Positions 1 to 6,001 of a stretch of DNA of 7,637 bases are shown piece by piece. Every line of letters starts with the position of its first letter. The stretch's first letter is position 1. Source of the DNA: an uncultured Prevotella sp. (GTDB lineage: Bacteria > Bacteroidota > Bacteroidia > Bacteroidales > Bacteroidaceae); assembly GCA_905210845.1 (NCBI GenBank), contig CAJLYG010000155.1, positions 1 through 7,637 of the forward strand, given 5' to 3'. Under the pieces are notes generated by a model, which was given only the letters and a program-made list of their open reading frames with translations, was not told where the DNA came from and did no database searches. The translations under genes were made by a program, and so were the position numbers.

Positions 1-409
1 TGTCACGTCCAATAAATGAAGTGAGTGAGTTGAGAACGGTCTTGTAATTGTTTGCTCCTTTTATGGTAGCCTTAGCTATCCACTTTCTGGAAAAGTCGAT
101 AAAGTCAATCTCCTTGTCTTTCATATCCTCAAACTTTAGGTGCTTGAAAATATCATCAAGAGAATAGCTGTTTAAATCAACCTGCATTTCATTGCACTTG
201 TTCTTGTACCCTTGTACTAAGTTCTCAATCTCCTTGTAAATCTTGGTCGTTTTCTTGAAATCTCCAGATTTAGTTAAGTCTTTTGGAGAAACGAAAAGAC
301 TAGATGATAGTCTCTTCACCTTACGATTGAGCGTAAAGCGTATCTTTACATTGTAAGTACCATTTGCTTTAAGCTCTCCTTTTTTAATTTCTGCTTTGAT
401 TGTCAGCAT
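1..409 (-). CDS. Tyrosine recombinase / integrase, N-terminal part (runs off the window)
   Basis: Reading leftwards from an ATG at 407-409 gives 136 open codons to the window edge, so only the N-terminus is present. The start MLTIKAEIKKGELKANGTYN, followed by a basic beta-rich stretch (VKIRF..NRKVKRLSS), looks like the Arm-type DNA-binding domain of Bacteroidota phage/transposon integrases. Residues from about 105 (DFIDFSRKWI, then NNYKTVLNSLTSFIG) look like the SAM-like core-binding domain. The catalytic domain (R-H-R-Y) would lie outside the window and cannot be checked. The gene is much richer in A/T than the central genes, which suggests recent acquisition. Its 5' end faces the 3' end of tRNA-Met about 140 nt away, as expected for an element integrated at a tRNA gene. 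The family call is sound; whether the element is a phage, ICE or island cannot be told. Confidence 0.85.
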   Translation of the reverse strand, partial: MLTIKAEIKKGELKANGTYNVKIRFTLNRKVKRLSSSLFVSPKDLTKSGDFKKTTKIYKEIENLVQGYKNKCNEMQVDLNSYSLDDIFKHLKFEDMKDKEIDFIDFSRKWIAKATIKGANNYKTVLNSLTSFIGRD

Positions 410-427
410 GTTACGTTTAAATTAATT

Positions 428-448
428 AGTCAACAATCAGTCAACAAT
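428..448. repeat. Tandem direct repeat of AGTCAACAAT upstream of the integrase
   Basis: AGTCAACAAT occurs at 428-437 and again at 439-448, separated by a single C, giving an 11-bp period. The pair begins 19 bp upstream of the integrase start codon, between the gene and the tRNA. Helical-phase spacing in this place fits integrase arm-type sites or an operator controlling the integrase; the sequence alone does not decide. Confidence 0.6.
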
Positions 449-505
449 GTAGCAAATAAAGAGGAAAAGCTCTGGTGATTGTATTTCTTAATCCAGAAAG
501 GTCTA

Positions 506-549
506 GAAACAAAAATAGGTTAAGTATCTAATATTCAGATGCTTAACCT
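506..549 (-). terminator. Intrinsic terminator of tRNA-Met
   Basis: Arms at 517-529 and 537-549 form a 13-bp dyad around a 7-nt loop. Twelve pairs are Watson-Crick and one is a C/A mismatch in the minus-strand transcript. On the minus strand the stem is followed by ATTTTTGTTTC (506-516), a U-rich tract. It begins 2 nt beyond the last tRNA base, so it most simply terminates the tRNA transcript. Because it also lies between the tRNA and the integrase, part of it could belong to the integrated element. Confidence 0.75.
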
Positions 550-551
550 TG

Positions 552-625
552 TGGACCAGCTAGGGCTTGAACCTAGGACCTCCAGATTATGAGTCTGTTG
601 CTCTAACCAACTGAGCTACAAGTCC
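552..625 (-). tRNA. tRNA-Met (anticodon CAU)
   Basis: A 74-nt cloverleaf reads on the minus strand: acceptor GGACTTG/CTGGTCC, D-arm GCTC/GAGC, anticodon loop CTCATAA with anticodon CAU, and a perfect T-arm CTAGG-TTCAAGC-CCTAG, with discriminator A at 552. CCA is not encoded. The acceptor begins with a G-C pair, so it is not a typical initiator tRNA. Elongator Met is the likely identity, but a CAU anticodon could also mean an Ile tRNA modified with lysidine, which cannot be excluded by eye. The acceptor stem has a T-T mismatch at positions 6/67 and a G-T pair at 5/68. The gene has its own promoter and terminator, and its 3' end is the probable integration target of the neighbouring recombinase. 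Confidence 0.95.
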
Positions 626-626
626 G

Positions 627-663
627 ACTTATTCTTCCTCCCATGAGAGAGAGGAAGATAAGT
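627..663 (-). other. Hairpin in the 5' leader of the tRNA-Met precursor
   Basis: Arms 627-640 and 651-663 are complementary over 13 pairs with one bulged base, around a 10-nt loop. The stem ends 1 nt before the mature tRNA 5' end (625) and lies downstream of the tRNA promoter. No T-tract follows on the minus strand, so it is not a normal terminator of the upstream hydrolase gene. It would fold in the precursor tRNA and could influence RNase P processing or pre-tRNA stability. Confidence 0.55.
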
Positions 664-672
664 TTACGAGTG

Positions 673-704
673 CAAAGATAATCGCTTTTGGGCAATTATC
701 CAAA
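673..704 (-). promoter_or_regulatory. Bacteroidota-type promoter of tRNA-Met
   Basis: On the minus strand, TTTG (701-704) is followed after 20 bp by TATCTTTG (673-680), matching the primary-sigma consensus TTTG-N19-21-TAnnTTTG of Bacteroides. Transcription would begin roughly 40 nt before the tRNA, leaving a leader that contains the hairpin. Confidence 0.8.
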
Positions 705-728
705 TATTTTTTGGAAAAAGTCTTTTCC

Positions 729-1814
729 CTATTGGGTAACAGCATCCAATGCACGCCAGTGATCTTCGGTCATGCTATAGGGCGTGAACAGGCAAATCCC
801 TGCTGCACCGGCTTTCATGGAGCCTTTCACTGCTGTTGCGATTTCAGATGGGAGCAGACCAGAATTCTCGGGATCTACTACGTTTGCCTTGTTCTTCCAG
901 TCCTTGCAGATAAATAATCCACTGTAAACGGGCGTACCTTTCTTCTTCTCGCTTTTCACTTCCTCTTTGGTTATTTTCCCTAACCAAGACGCGGGCTCCA
1001 TATAGAAGTCGTTGTAGTTCATGGGGAAGACGGCATCAAGGTCCCATTTATTCCATTGCTGGCGAACCATCCATTCCGCATGGCTCTTGGGTCCTGGGAA
1101 GACATCCGCGCTCATCTTCTTGCCGCAGGCATGTACGGTGGCACAGATCTTGTTCACAAGATTGGTGATAGCATCACAGCGGAACTGTGCCCACGCCTTG
1201 ACTTTGGATGGGTCCTTGACCTTTCGGATGTCAATGCCTGACTGCTGCTTGAAGGCGTTGACGCAGTTGTCACAGTAGCAATAATCTGCATTCGGATACT
1301 CTTGATCCATCACGAGATTGTACTTGCTCCATAACCCCTTGGCTAAGATCACGTCTGCATAGCGGATATAGTCAAGTTGTATGTAGTCGACATCTGGCAA
1401 CTTGGCGATTTCAGCAAATTTCTTGTTGAGCCATTCGATCACCTCAGGGTTCCTGGGATCGAGGGTTGTGTAATACGAAACGTAGGCAGGATGATCGTAG
1501 GCAGATTGACCGAGCCGGTTGACAGTATACCAAGACTTGTCATGACCGCCTTGTACCATAGTTGGAATCCATGCATGGTAGATCAGCCCTTCCTCATGTG
1601 CGATCTTTGAGGCAACGGCGATCTTCTTCTCGTCCATGCCACAATTGACACAGACACCCACGACGCCATGCTTTTTCCATTGCTGGAAATCGCTTCTTAA
1701 CGACTCTGCCGTCTTGTTGTTATCATATCCCAGCCATACATAAACTGGGATGGTTGCCATACTCTTAACTGTACAAAAGATAATTGTTAATAAAATAAAT
1801 AGCTTCTTGTTCAT
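729..1814 (-). CDS. Secreted putative glycoside hydrolase, GHL10-like TIM barrel
   Basis: This encodes a 361-residue protein with an N-terminal signal peptide (MNKKLFILLTIIFCTVKSMA, likely cleaved near residue 20-21) and a single barrel-like domain. The stretch YIQLDYIRYAD (D148 to R151) matches the conserved HlDyiRY strand of the glycosyl-hydrolase-like GHL10/COG1649 group, where the Asp is a likely active-site residue. CYCDNC (C179, C181, C184) followed by an AFKQQSGID helix is a motif seen in related secreted barrels and may form disulfides or bind metal. The start at 1814 is chosen because the signal peptide begins there and a promoter -7 box lies 20-30 nt upstream; a longer open frame up to 1949 would contain that promoter. 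The substrate is unknown. It would act in the periplasm or at the surface, perhaps on glycans like the nearby fucosidase, but it is transcribed separately. Confidence 0.85.
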   Translation of the reverse strand: MNKKLFILLTIIFCTVKSMATIPVYVWLGYDNNKTAESLRSDFQQWKKHGVVGVCVNCGMDEKKIAVASKIAHEEGLIYHAWIPTMVQGGHDKSWYTVNRLGQSAYDHPAYVSYYTTLDPRNPEVIEWLNKKFAEIAKLPDVDYIQLDYIRYADVILAKGLWSKYNLVMDQEYPNADYCYCDNCVNAFKQQSGIDIRKVKDPSKVKAWAQFRCDAITNLVNKICATVHACGKKMSADVFPGPKSHAEWMVRQQWNKWDLDAVFPMNYNDFYMEPASWLGKITKEEVKSEKKKGTPVYSGLFICKDWKNKANVVDPENSGLLPSEIATAVKGSMKAGAAGICLFTPYSMTEDHWRALDAVTQ

Positions 1815-1834
1815 GGTTTGATCCTTTCTTTTTG

Positions 1835-1842
1835 CAAAGGTA
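1835..1842 (-). promoter_or_regulatory. -7 element of the GHL10-like hydrolase promoter
   Basis: TACCTTTG on the minus strand matches TAnnTTTG. It lies 20 bp upstream of the ATG at 1814, which leaves a short leader containing AAAGGAT as a possible ribosome binding site. The -33 region is only an A/T-rich stretch without a clear TTTG. Confidence 0.6.
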
Positions 1843-1907
1843 CAATTTTTTTGTTTAATAAATGTAGCATTGAGAAAGAATTTCATCGGATTATGGATAA
1901 TTTTACG

Positions 1908-1915
1908 TAACTTTG
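1908..1915 (+). promoter_or_regulatory. -7 element of the HAD-ribF operon promoter
   Basis: TAACTTTG matches the Bacteroidota -7 consensus. The predicted start of transcription is around 1922, about 50 nt before the favoured TTG start of the first gene. No convincing -33 TTTG is present (nearest TTTC at 1881). It is divergent from the hydrolase promoter, with about 65 bp between the two -7 boxes. Confidence 0.6.
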
Positions 1916-1957
1916 CACTTGCATGTAGGTTGTGCAGGGAGTCTTGCACGGAAATAT

Positions 1958-1964
1958 AAGGTGG
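1958..1964 (+). promoter_or_regulatory. Ribosome binding site deciding a TTG start
   Basis: AAGGTGG ends 6 nt before TTG 1971, a good Shine-Dalgarno position. The alternative in-frame ATG at 1932 lies only about 10 nt after the expected transcription start and has no Shine-Dalgarno sequence, so the TTG is preferred. Confidence 0.55.
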
Positions 1965-1970
1965 ATTACA

Positions 1971-2585
1971 TTGGAAAATTATATAAAAAATATCATTTTC
2001 GATTTAGGAGGAGTGCTCGTCGGGCTTGATGCCCAGCGGTGCATGGATGCCTTTGAGAAAATCGGGGCTAAGGATATTTCCTTTTATGTAAGGGAGCATC
2101 GCACGGAAGATCTCTTTTGGAAGACGGAAGTGGGTCAATGCACGGTTGAGGAGTTTTGTGAGGAGGCCCGGGAAAGGGCTCATTGCAATGCCACCAACGA
2201 ACAAGTGGTATGGGCCTGGAACCAATTGCTGACAACGATCCCTGATACCAAGAAGAAGCGCTTGTTGGAGCTGCGCCAAAAGTATCGCCTTTATCTGCTC
2301 AGCAATACCAATGTCATGCATTGGCGGTTGTGTGCAGACCAGCTTTTCCCATACGGGGATTATGGCGTGAAGGATTATTTTGACCAAGTGTTCCTGTCTT
2401 ATGAGATGCATTTGGCCAAGCCCAATGAAAAGATCTTCCAGGAGACATTAGCGCAGGCGGGCATTCTGGCTGGTGAGACTTTGTTCGTTGATGATTCCAT
2501 GGAAAATTGTGAGGCAGCCCGTAGGTTAGGGATCCATGCCCTCCATGAGTCGACAGGTGAAGATTGGATGGAAAAGATAAGGTAA
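1971..2585 (+). CDS. HAD-superfamily phosphatase (YihX-like, subfamily IA)
   Basis: A haloacid-dehalogenase phosphohydrolase of 204 residues from the TTG start (217 from the alternative ATG at 1932). All four HAD motifs are visible: motif I IIFDLGGVLVGLD with nucleophile D11, motif II LLSNT with S111, motif III K150 in HLAKPNEKIF, and motif IV FVDDS with D174/D175 for Mg2+. The Gly at the second acidic position of motif I (DxGxV) is typical of the YihX-like branch that dephosphorylates sugar phosphates and other small phosphate esters. The helical cap lies between motifs I and II. The start is chosen because homologues begin just before the 'KNIIFDLGGV' strand and because of the AAGGTGG ribosome binding site. 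Its stop codon overlaps the ribF start (TAATG), so the two are probably translationally coupled. The substrate is unknown; a step in riboflavin/FMN metabolism is a reasonable hypothesis from context. Confidence 0.9.
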   Translation: MENYIKNIIFDLGGVLVGLDAQRCMDAFEKIGAKDISFYVREHRTEDLFWKTEVGQCTVEEFCEEARERAHCNATNEQVVWAWNQLLTTIPDTKKKRLLELRQKYRLYLLSNTNVMHWRLCADQLFPYGDYGVKDYFDQVFLSYEMHLAKPNEKIFQETLAQAGILAGETLFVDDSMENCEAARRLGIHALHESTGEDWMEKIR

Positions 2586-3529
2586 TGAAAACAATAAAGT
2601 TGAGTGATGGGAAGGTAGATATACAGCCTTGTGTCGCTACGATTGGCTTCTTTGATGGCGTGCATCGTGGGCATCAGTTCCTCATCCAGCATGTGATTGA
2701 TGAGGCTAAGGCGGCTGGTTTGGAGTCGACAGTGGTCACGTTTGACGCGCATCCGAGGCAAGTGTTGCATAGCGACTTCGTACCGAAGTTGCTGTCTACC
2801 TTGGACATGAAGTTGATACAGCTTGCCAAGACGAATGTGGACAATTGTGTGTTGCTCCATTTCGATGAGGAGATGGCTCGGCTTTCTGCCCATGATTTTA
2901 TGGAAAAGATCCTAAGAGACCGGCTCAATGTCCGGAAATTGGTGATTGGATATGACAACCGGTTTGGCCATGACCGTCAGGAAGGTTTCGGAGATTATGT
3001 ACGATATGGCAAGGAATTGGGGATTGAGGTGATTCAGAACCAGGCATTAGCCGTGAACGGCATCAACGTCAGCTCTTCTGTCGTCCGTTCTTATGTCCAG
3101 GCAGGAGAGATAGAGATGGCAAATCAATGCTTGGGCTATCCTTATACGATCTTGGGAACGGTCGTCCAAGGCTTCCATGAGGGGCGCAAGCTCGGCTTTC
3201 CTACGGCAAACTTAGATGTTAAGGAGTTTGGACAGCTCATTCCTGCTCCGGGTGTCTATGCCGTGAAGGTGCGGCTCAAGAACTCGATGGAAATGAAACG
3301 GGCGATGATGAATATCGGGACACGTCCTACCTTTGATGGAAAGGATTTGACCTTGGAGACGCATATTTTCAATTTCCATCAGGATATCTATGGCGAGAAG
3401 CTCTTGGTGTCATTCATGCACCGTATTCGTGAGGAGCATAAGTTTGACCATCCGGATGATTTGGTCCAACAACTCCAGAAAGACGAGAAGTTGGTTGAGG
3501 AACAATTTGATAAAGAACTTGATCTATGA
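2585..3529 (+). CDS. ribF: Bifunctional riboflavin kinase / FAD synthetase
   Basis: RibF phosphorylates riboflavin to FMN and adenylylates FMN to FAD in the cytoplasm. The 314-residue length is usual for the family. The N-terminal nucleotidyltransferase domain has GFFDGVHRGH (residues 21-30, the HxGH-type ATP site) and SSSVVR (163-168). The C-terminal flavokinase domain has GFPTAN (PTAN at 206-209, Mg-ATP binding), APGVYAV, NIGTRPTF and ETHIF with the probable catalytic base E258. The ATG at 2585 is used because it overlaps the HAD stop as TAATG and follows AAGG; a start at 2564 would only add a non-conserved tail inside the HAD gene. Its TGA stop overlaps the next gene's ATG (ATGA). The gene is intact and unremarkable in itself; its partners in the operon are the interesting part. 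Confidence 0.97.
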   Translation: MKTIKLSDGKVDIQPCVATIGFFDGVHRGHQFLIQHVIDEAKAAGLESTVVTFDAHPRQVLHSDFVPKLLSTLDMKLIQLAKTNVDNCVLLHFDEEMARLSAHDFMEKILRDRLNVRKLVIGYDNRFGHDRQEGFGDYVRYGKELGIEVIQNQALAVNGINVSSSVVRSYVQAGEIEMANQCLGYPYTILGTVVQGFHEGRKLGFPTANLDVKEFGQLIPAPGVYAVKVRLKNSMEMKRAMMNIGTRPTFDGKDLTLETHIFNFHQDIYGEKLLVSFMHRIREEHKFDHPDDLVQQLQKDEKLVEEQFDKELDL

Positions 3530-4368
3530 ATAAGACTTGTAGAAATGTTTTGGATATCGTATGGTATTTCATCCTTTTCGTGATCATCCAGATACTCATG
3601 ATGGCTGTCGTCCCAATGGTCTGGGATTTATGTAAAGGGGCTACTTTCAACATCGTGTTGAAGGACTTGAAAGCGGGTCCGATAACCTTGAATACGGCCA
3701 TGCTGATCATTGCAAGTGCCGTATCCAGCGTGTTGACCTTGGCTGTCTTCTGGTGGCGTAAGTACAATAGCGTATCTCGCAGTTATATAGCAGGCCGTCC
3801 TTGGGCCACGTTGTTATGGGTCGTATTCTTGGCCTTGGGCACGTTGTTGCCTTCCATATACATCGATGACGTGATGTCCTTGGAATTACCTTCCTCTACA
3901 GAAACCGTCTTGCAGGGACTGATGAGTGACCGTTGGGGGTATTTGGCTGTGGGCATTTTAGCCCCGCTTGTCGAGGAAGTAGTCTTCCGGGGAGCGATCC
4001 TAAGGACGCTTCTGAAGATGTTTGACCGTCGTTGGCATTGGATCGCCATCTTGATCTCAGCCTTGATCTTTGGCGGTGCCCATGGCAATCTGCCTCAGTT
4101 CGTACATGCAACCCTCATCGGGCTTTTGCTCGGGTGGATGTATTATCGTACGGACAGCATTGTACCTGGAGTGGTTTTCCATTGGGTGAACAATACGGTA
4201 ATCTATGTGATCTACAATCTGATGCCGCAAGTGGCCGATAGTCGGAATTATGCTGACATCTTCCAAGGCAATGAGCGGGCTGTGTGGATGAGTCTTCTTT
4301 TCTCTCTCTGCATCTTCCTGCCATCCTTGTTTCAATTGAATCTTCGTCTGAAGAAAGCAAATCAATGA
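3526..4368 (+). CDS. CPBP-family intramembrane glutamic protease (Abi/Rce1-like)
   Basis: A 280-residue inner-membrane protein with about eight hydrophobic segments (clear ones near residues 10-32, 53-76, 92-111, 170-190, 215-234 and 252-272). The CPBP signature is complete: EEVVFRG with E150/E151 and R155, FGGAHGN with H186, and HWVNN with H219 and N223. This makes it a member of the Abi/Rce1 family of intramembrane proteases, which includes CAAX-prenyl endopeptidases and bacterial bacteriocin-immunity or processing proteins. The start ATG overlaps the ribF stop (ATGA), so it is co-translated with ribF. Substrate and role are unknown, and nothing nearby looks like a bacteriocin. It may be a general membrane-protein processing protease carried along in a housekeeping operon. 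Confidence 0.93.
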   Translation: MNKTCRNVLDIVWYFILFVIIQILMMAVVPMVWDLCKGATFNIVLKDLKAGPITLNTAMLIIASAVSSVLTLAVFWWRKYNSVSRSYIAGRPWATLLWVVFLALGTLLPSIYIDDVMSLELPSSTETVLQGLMSDRWGYLAVGILAPLVEEVVFRGAILRTLLKMFDRRWHWIAILISALIFGGAHGNLPQFVHATLIGLLLGWMYYRTDSIVPGVVFHWVNNTVIYVIYNLMPQVADSRNYADIFQGNERAVWMSLLFSLCIFLPSLFQLNLRLKKANQ

Positions 4369-4393
4369 TAACTCATTTATACTTATATCATAC

Positions 4394-5743
4394 ATGAAAA
4401 TATCAGTAGTAGGATCGATCCTGGCTGCCTGTTTGATGACAGGACCAGCCGCAAGGGCACAAAAGACTGTTTCTTTGGAAGATTCAGCCTCATACGAGAA
4501 ACGTATGGAATGGTTTGGCAAAGCAAAATTGGGCATTTTTATCCATTGGGGGATCTATGCGGTCAGAGGAGTTTCCGAGAGCTGGTCGTTCTATAACGAG
4601 TACCTGCCATACGATGAGTATATGTCTCAGTTGAAAGGCTTTACCGCCAAGAAGTATGATCCCAAGGCCTGGGCGTCGCTCATTAAGGAGAGTGGGGCAC
4701 AGTATACGGTGATGACGACCAAGCATCATGACGGTGTTGCTTTATGGGATACGAAGGCGGGGAACCTAAGCATGAAGAAATGCACTCCCGCCAAAAGGGA
4801 CTTGATCGCTCCTTTCGTGGATGCTGTACGGTCGGAGGGACTGAAAGTGGGGTTGTATTATTCCCTGCTCGACTGGTCGAACGAGAATTATCCAAACAAG
4901 ACCAAGACCCAGCACCGTTACACGAACGACCCACAGCGCTGGGATAAGTTCGTGAAGTTTAACCTTGCCCAGCTGTCTGAGCTGAGCAATACCTTCAATC
5001 CTGACTTGTTCTGGTTTGATGGGGACTGGGAGCAGACGGCAGAGGCATGGCATGCCCCAGAGATCGTGAAGATGCTTCGGGCAAAGAACCCGAACGTGAT
5101 CCTCAACTCTCGTATCCAGGGATATGGCGACTATGCGACACCGGAGCAGGGTATCCCAGTAGTGCGCCCCAAGAGTAAGTACTGGGAGCTATGCCAGACG
5201 ATCAACGACTCATGGGGGTATCAGCCTACAGACACGAACTTCAAGAGTCCCTATCAGGTGCTGCGCACGTTCTGCGACTGCTTAGGCAATGGAGGGAACA
5301 TGCTGTTGGATATCGGCCCGAGGGCTGATGGCACAATTCCTCAGCCGGAAGTGGATGTCCTGAAAGAGTTGGGACGCTGGACAAAGAAGCATCAGGAGGC
5401 AATCTACGACACTCGTGCGGGTATCCCTTCTTATTGTTTCCAGGGCTATACAACCTTGAATAAGGCAGGGGACATCTTGTATCTTTATATCCCTTACCGC
5501 CCACATGGCGTGGTAGAGGTCAAAGGCTTGCTCAATAAGGTGAACCGGGTTTGGGTAGTCGGTAACGGAACTATGCTGAATTATAAGCTCTATAACAAGG
5601 CATACTGGAGTTCTACGCCGGGCAATCTGTATATCGACGTTCCTGATTCTGTCTTAGATCCTCAGATTACGGTCTTGGCTGTCCTGTTGGATGGACCCGT
5701 GAAGATCAGCAATGGGGAGTGGCAGGTGATCACTGCCAATTAG
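4394..5743 (+). CDS. Secreted alpha-L-fucosidase, glycoside hydrolase family 29
   Basis: A 449-residue retaining alpha-L-fucosidase that releases fucose from host or dietary glycans in the periplasm. The N-terminus is a signal peptide, with likely cleavage after ARA (22/23). LAAC at 10-13 resembles a lipobox but sits very early and lacks the acidic residues of Bacteroides surface lipoproteins. GH29 landmarks appear in order: LGIFIHWGIYAV, TKHHDGVALWD, LKVGLYYSLLDW, LFWFDGDWE with probable nucleophile D209, and KYWELCQTINDSWGY (E265, conserved in the family and possibly involved in catalysis), then GNGGNMLLDIGP. The last ~100 residues form the usual C-terminal beta domain. It starts 25 nt after the CPBP gene with no promoter visible between, so it is probably the last gene of the ribF operon. 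No SusC/SusD pair is present, which is unusual for a Bacteroidota glycan enzyme. Confidence 0.96.
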   Translation: MKISVVGSILAACLMTGPAARAQKTVSLEDSASYEKRMEWFGKAKLGIFIHWGIYAVRGVSESWSFYNEYLPYDEYMSQLKGFTAKKYDPKAWASLIKESGAQYTVMTTKHHDGVALWDTKAGNLSMKKCTPAKRDLIAPFVDAVRSEGLKVGLYYSLLDWSNENYPNKTKTQHRYTNDPQRWDKFVKFNLAQLSELSNTFNPDLFWFDGDWEQTAEAWHAPEIVKMLRAKNPNVILNSRIQGYGDYATPEQGIPVVRPKSKYWELCQTINDSWGYQPTDTNFKSPYQVLRTFCDCLGNGGNMLLDIGPRADGTIPQPEVDVLKELGRWTKKHQEAIYDTRAGIPSYCFQGYTTLNKAGDILYLYIPYRPHGVVEVKGLLNKVNRVWVVGNGTMLNYKLYNKAYWSSTPGNLYIDVPDSVLDPQITVLAVLLDGPVKISNGEWQVITAN

Positions 5744-5750
5744 CCAGCGT

Positions 5751-5860
5751 GCGGGAGGTGACCTTTCGTCTTGCAGGAGATGGTCTTTTGCAAGCCGAAA
5801 GATGGCCTTTCGGGCGGTTGGAGATGACCTAATGGAAGGTTGGAGATGACCTATTAGAAA
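5751..5860. repeat. Five tandem degenerate 22-bp repeats after the fucosidase
   Basis: Units start at 5751, 5773, 5795, 5817 and 5839, each exactly 22 bp, sharing a core close to GGAGATGACCT followed by a more variable tail. Units 4 and 5 are nearly identical, starting GTTGGAGATGACCTA. Units 1-3 can each fold: unit 1 CGGGAG/CTTTCG with G-U pairs, unit 2 TTGCAGGAGA/TCTTTTGCAA with two G-U pairs, unit 3 CCGAAAG/CTTTCGG perfectly. The array starts 7 bp after the fucosidase stop and ends directly before the terminator, so it should be transcribed as the 3' UTR of the operon. No spacers separate the units, so it is not a CRISPR array. Its function is unknown. Confidence 0.85.
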
Positions 5861-5904
5861 AAAGAAGGGGCTGCTTCTCACGATTGAGTCGCAGCCCCTT
5901 TTCT
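5859..5904. terminator. Bidirectional intrinsic terminator between convergent genes
   Basis: GGGGCTGC (5867-5874) and GCAGCCCC (5891-5898) form an 8-bp GC-rich stem. An inner 4-bp stem, CTCA/TGAG with loop CGAT, lies inside it. The stem is extended by AGAA/TTCT. On the plus strand it is followed by TTTTCT, and on the minus strand by TTCTTTTTTC. It therefore ends the fucosidase operon and can also stop transcripts from the convergent sigma/anti-sigma genes. Confidence 0.9.
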
Positions 5905-5936
5905 ACGTTAGTATGTTATGAAAAATTTGAGAGAAT

Positions 5937-5964
5937 TGAAACTTCACAGTTTCATTTTTGTTTT
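5937..5964 (+). terminator. Weak terminator-like hairpin
   Basis: TGAAACT (5937-5943) and AGTTTCA (5948-5954) form a perfect 7-bp stem with loop TCAC, followed by TTTTTGTTTT. The stem is A/T-rich and weak. It could be a back-up terminator for read-through of the operon, or chance. Confidence 0.4.
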
Positions 5965-6001
5965 ACTAAACATGATTTTATAGAGAAAGCATAGAAATAT
6001 A

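Noticed and set aside
410..505. Promoter of the integrase gene
   Set aside because: No TAnnTTTG with a properly spaced TTTG could be found on the minus strand here, so none is annotated.
552..625. Initiator tRNA-fMet
   Set aside because: The acceptor begins with a G1-C72 pair and the anticodon stem lacks the three consecutive G-C pairs of initiators.
1815..1949. N-terminal extension of the GHL10-like protein up to 1949
   Set aside because: It would place 45 charged, non-conserved residues before a clear signal peptide and would span the -7 box at 1835-1842. The start at 1814 is better.
2004..2893. Minus-strand open frames across the HAD and ribF genes
   Set aside because: They are antisense shadows of two genes with complete family motifs, and their translations have no recognisable domain or signal.
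4394..4450. Lipoprotein signal (LAAC) on the fucosidase
   Set aside because: The Cys at residue 13 is unusually early, no acidic lipoprotein-export signal follows, and a good ARA cleavage site exists at 22/23.
5751..5860. CRISPR array
   Set aside because: The 22-bp units are directly adjacent without spacers, are degenerate, and no cas gene is present.
5241..5881. Minus-strand open frames over the fucosidase 3' end and the 22-bp repeats
   Set aside because: They are antisense to GH29 coding sequence or run through the repeats and terminator; the repeat-derived peptide is a product of the periodicity.
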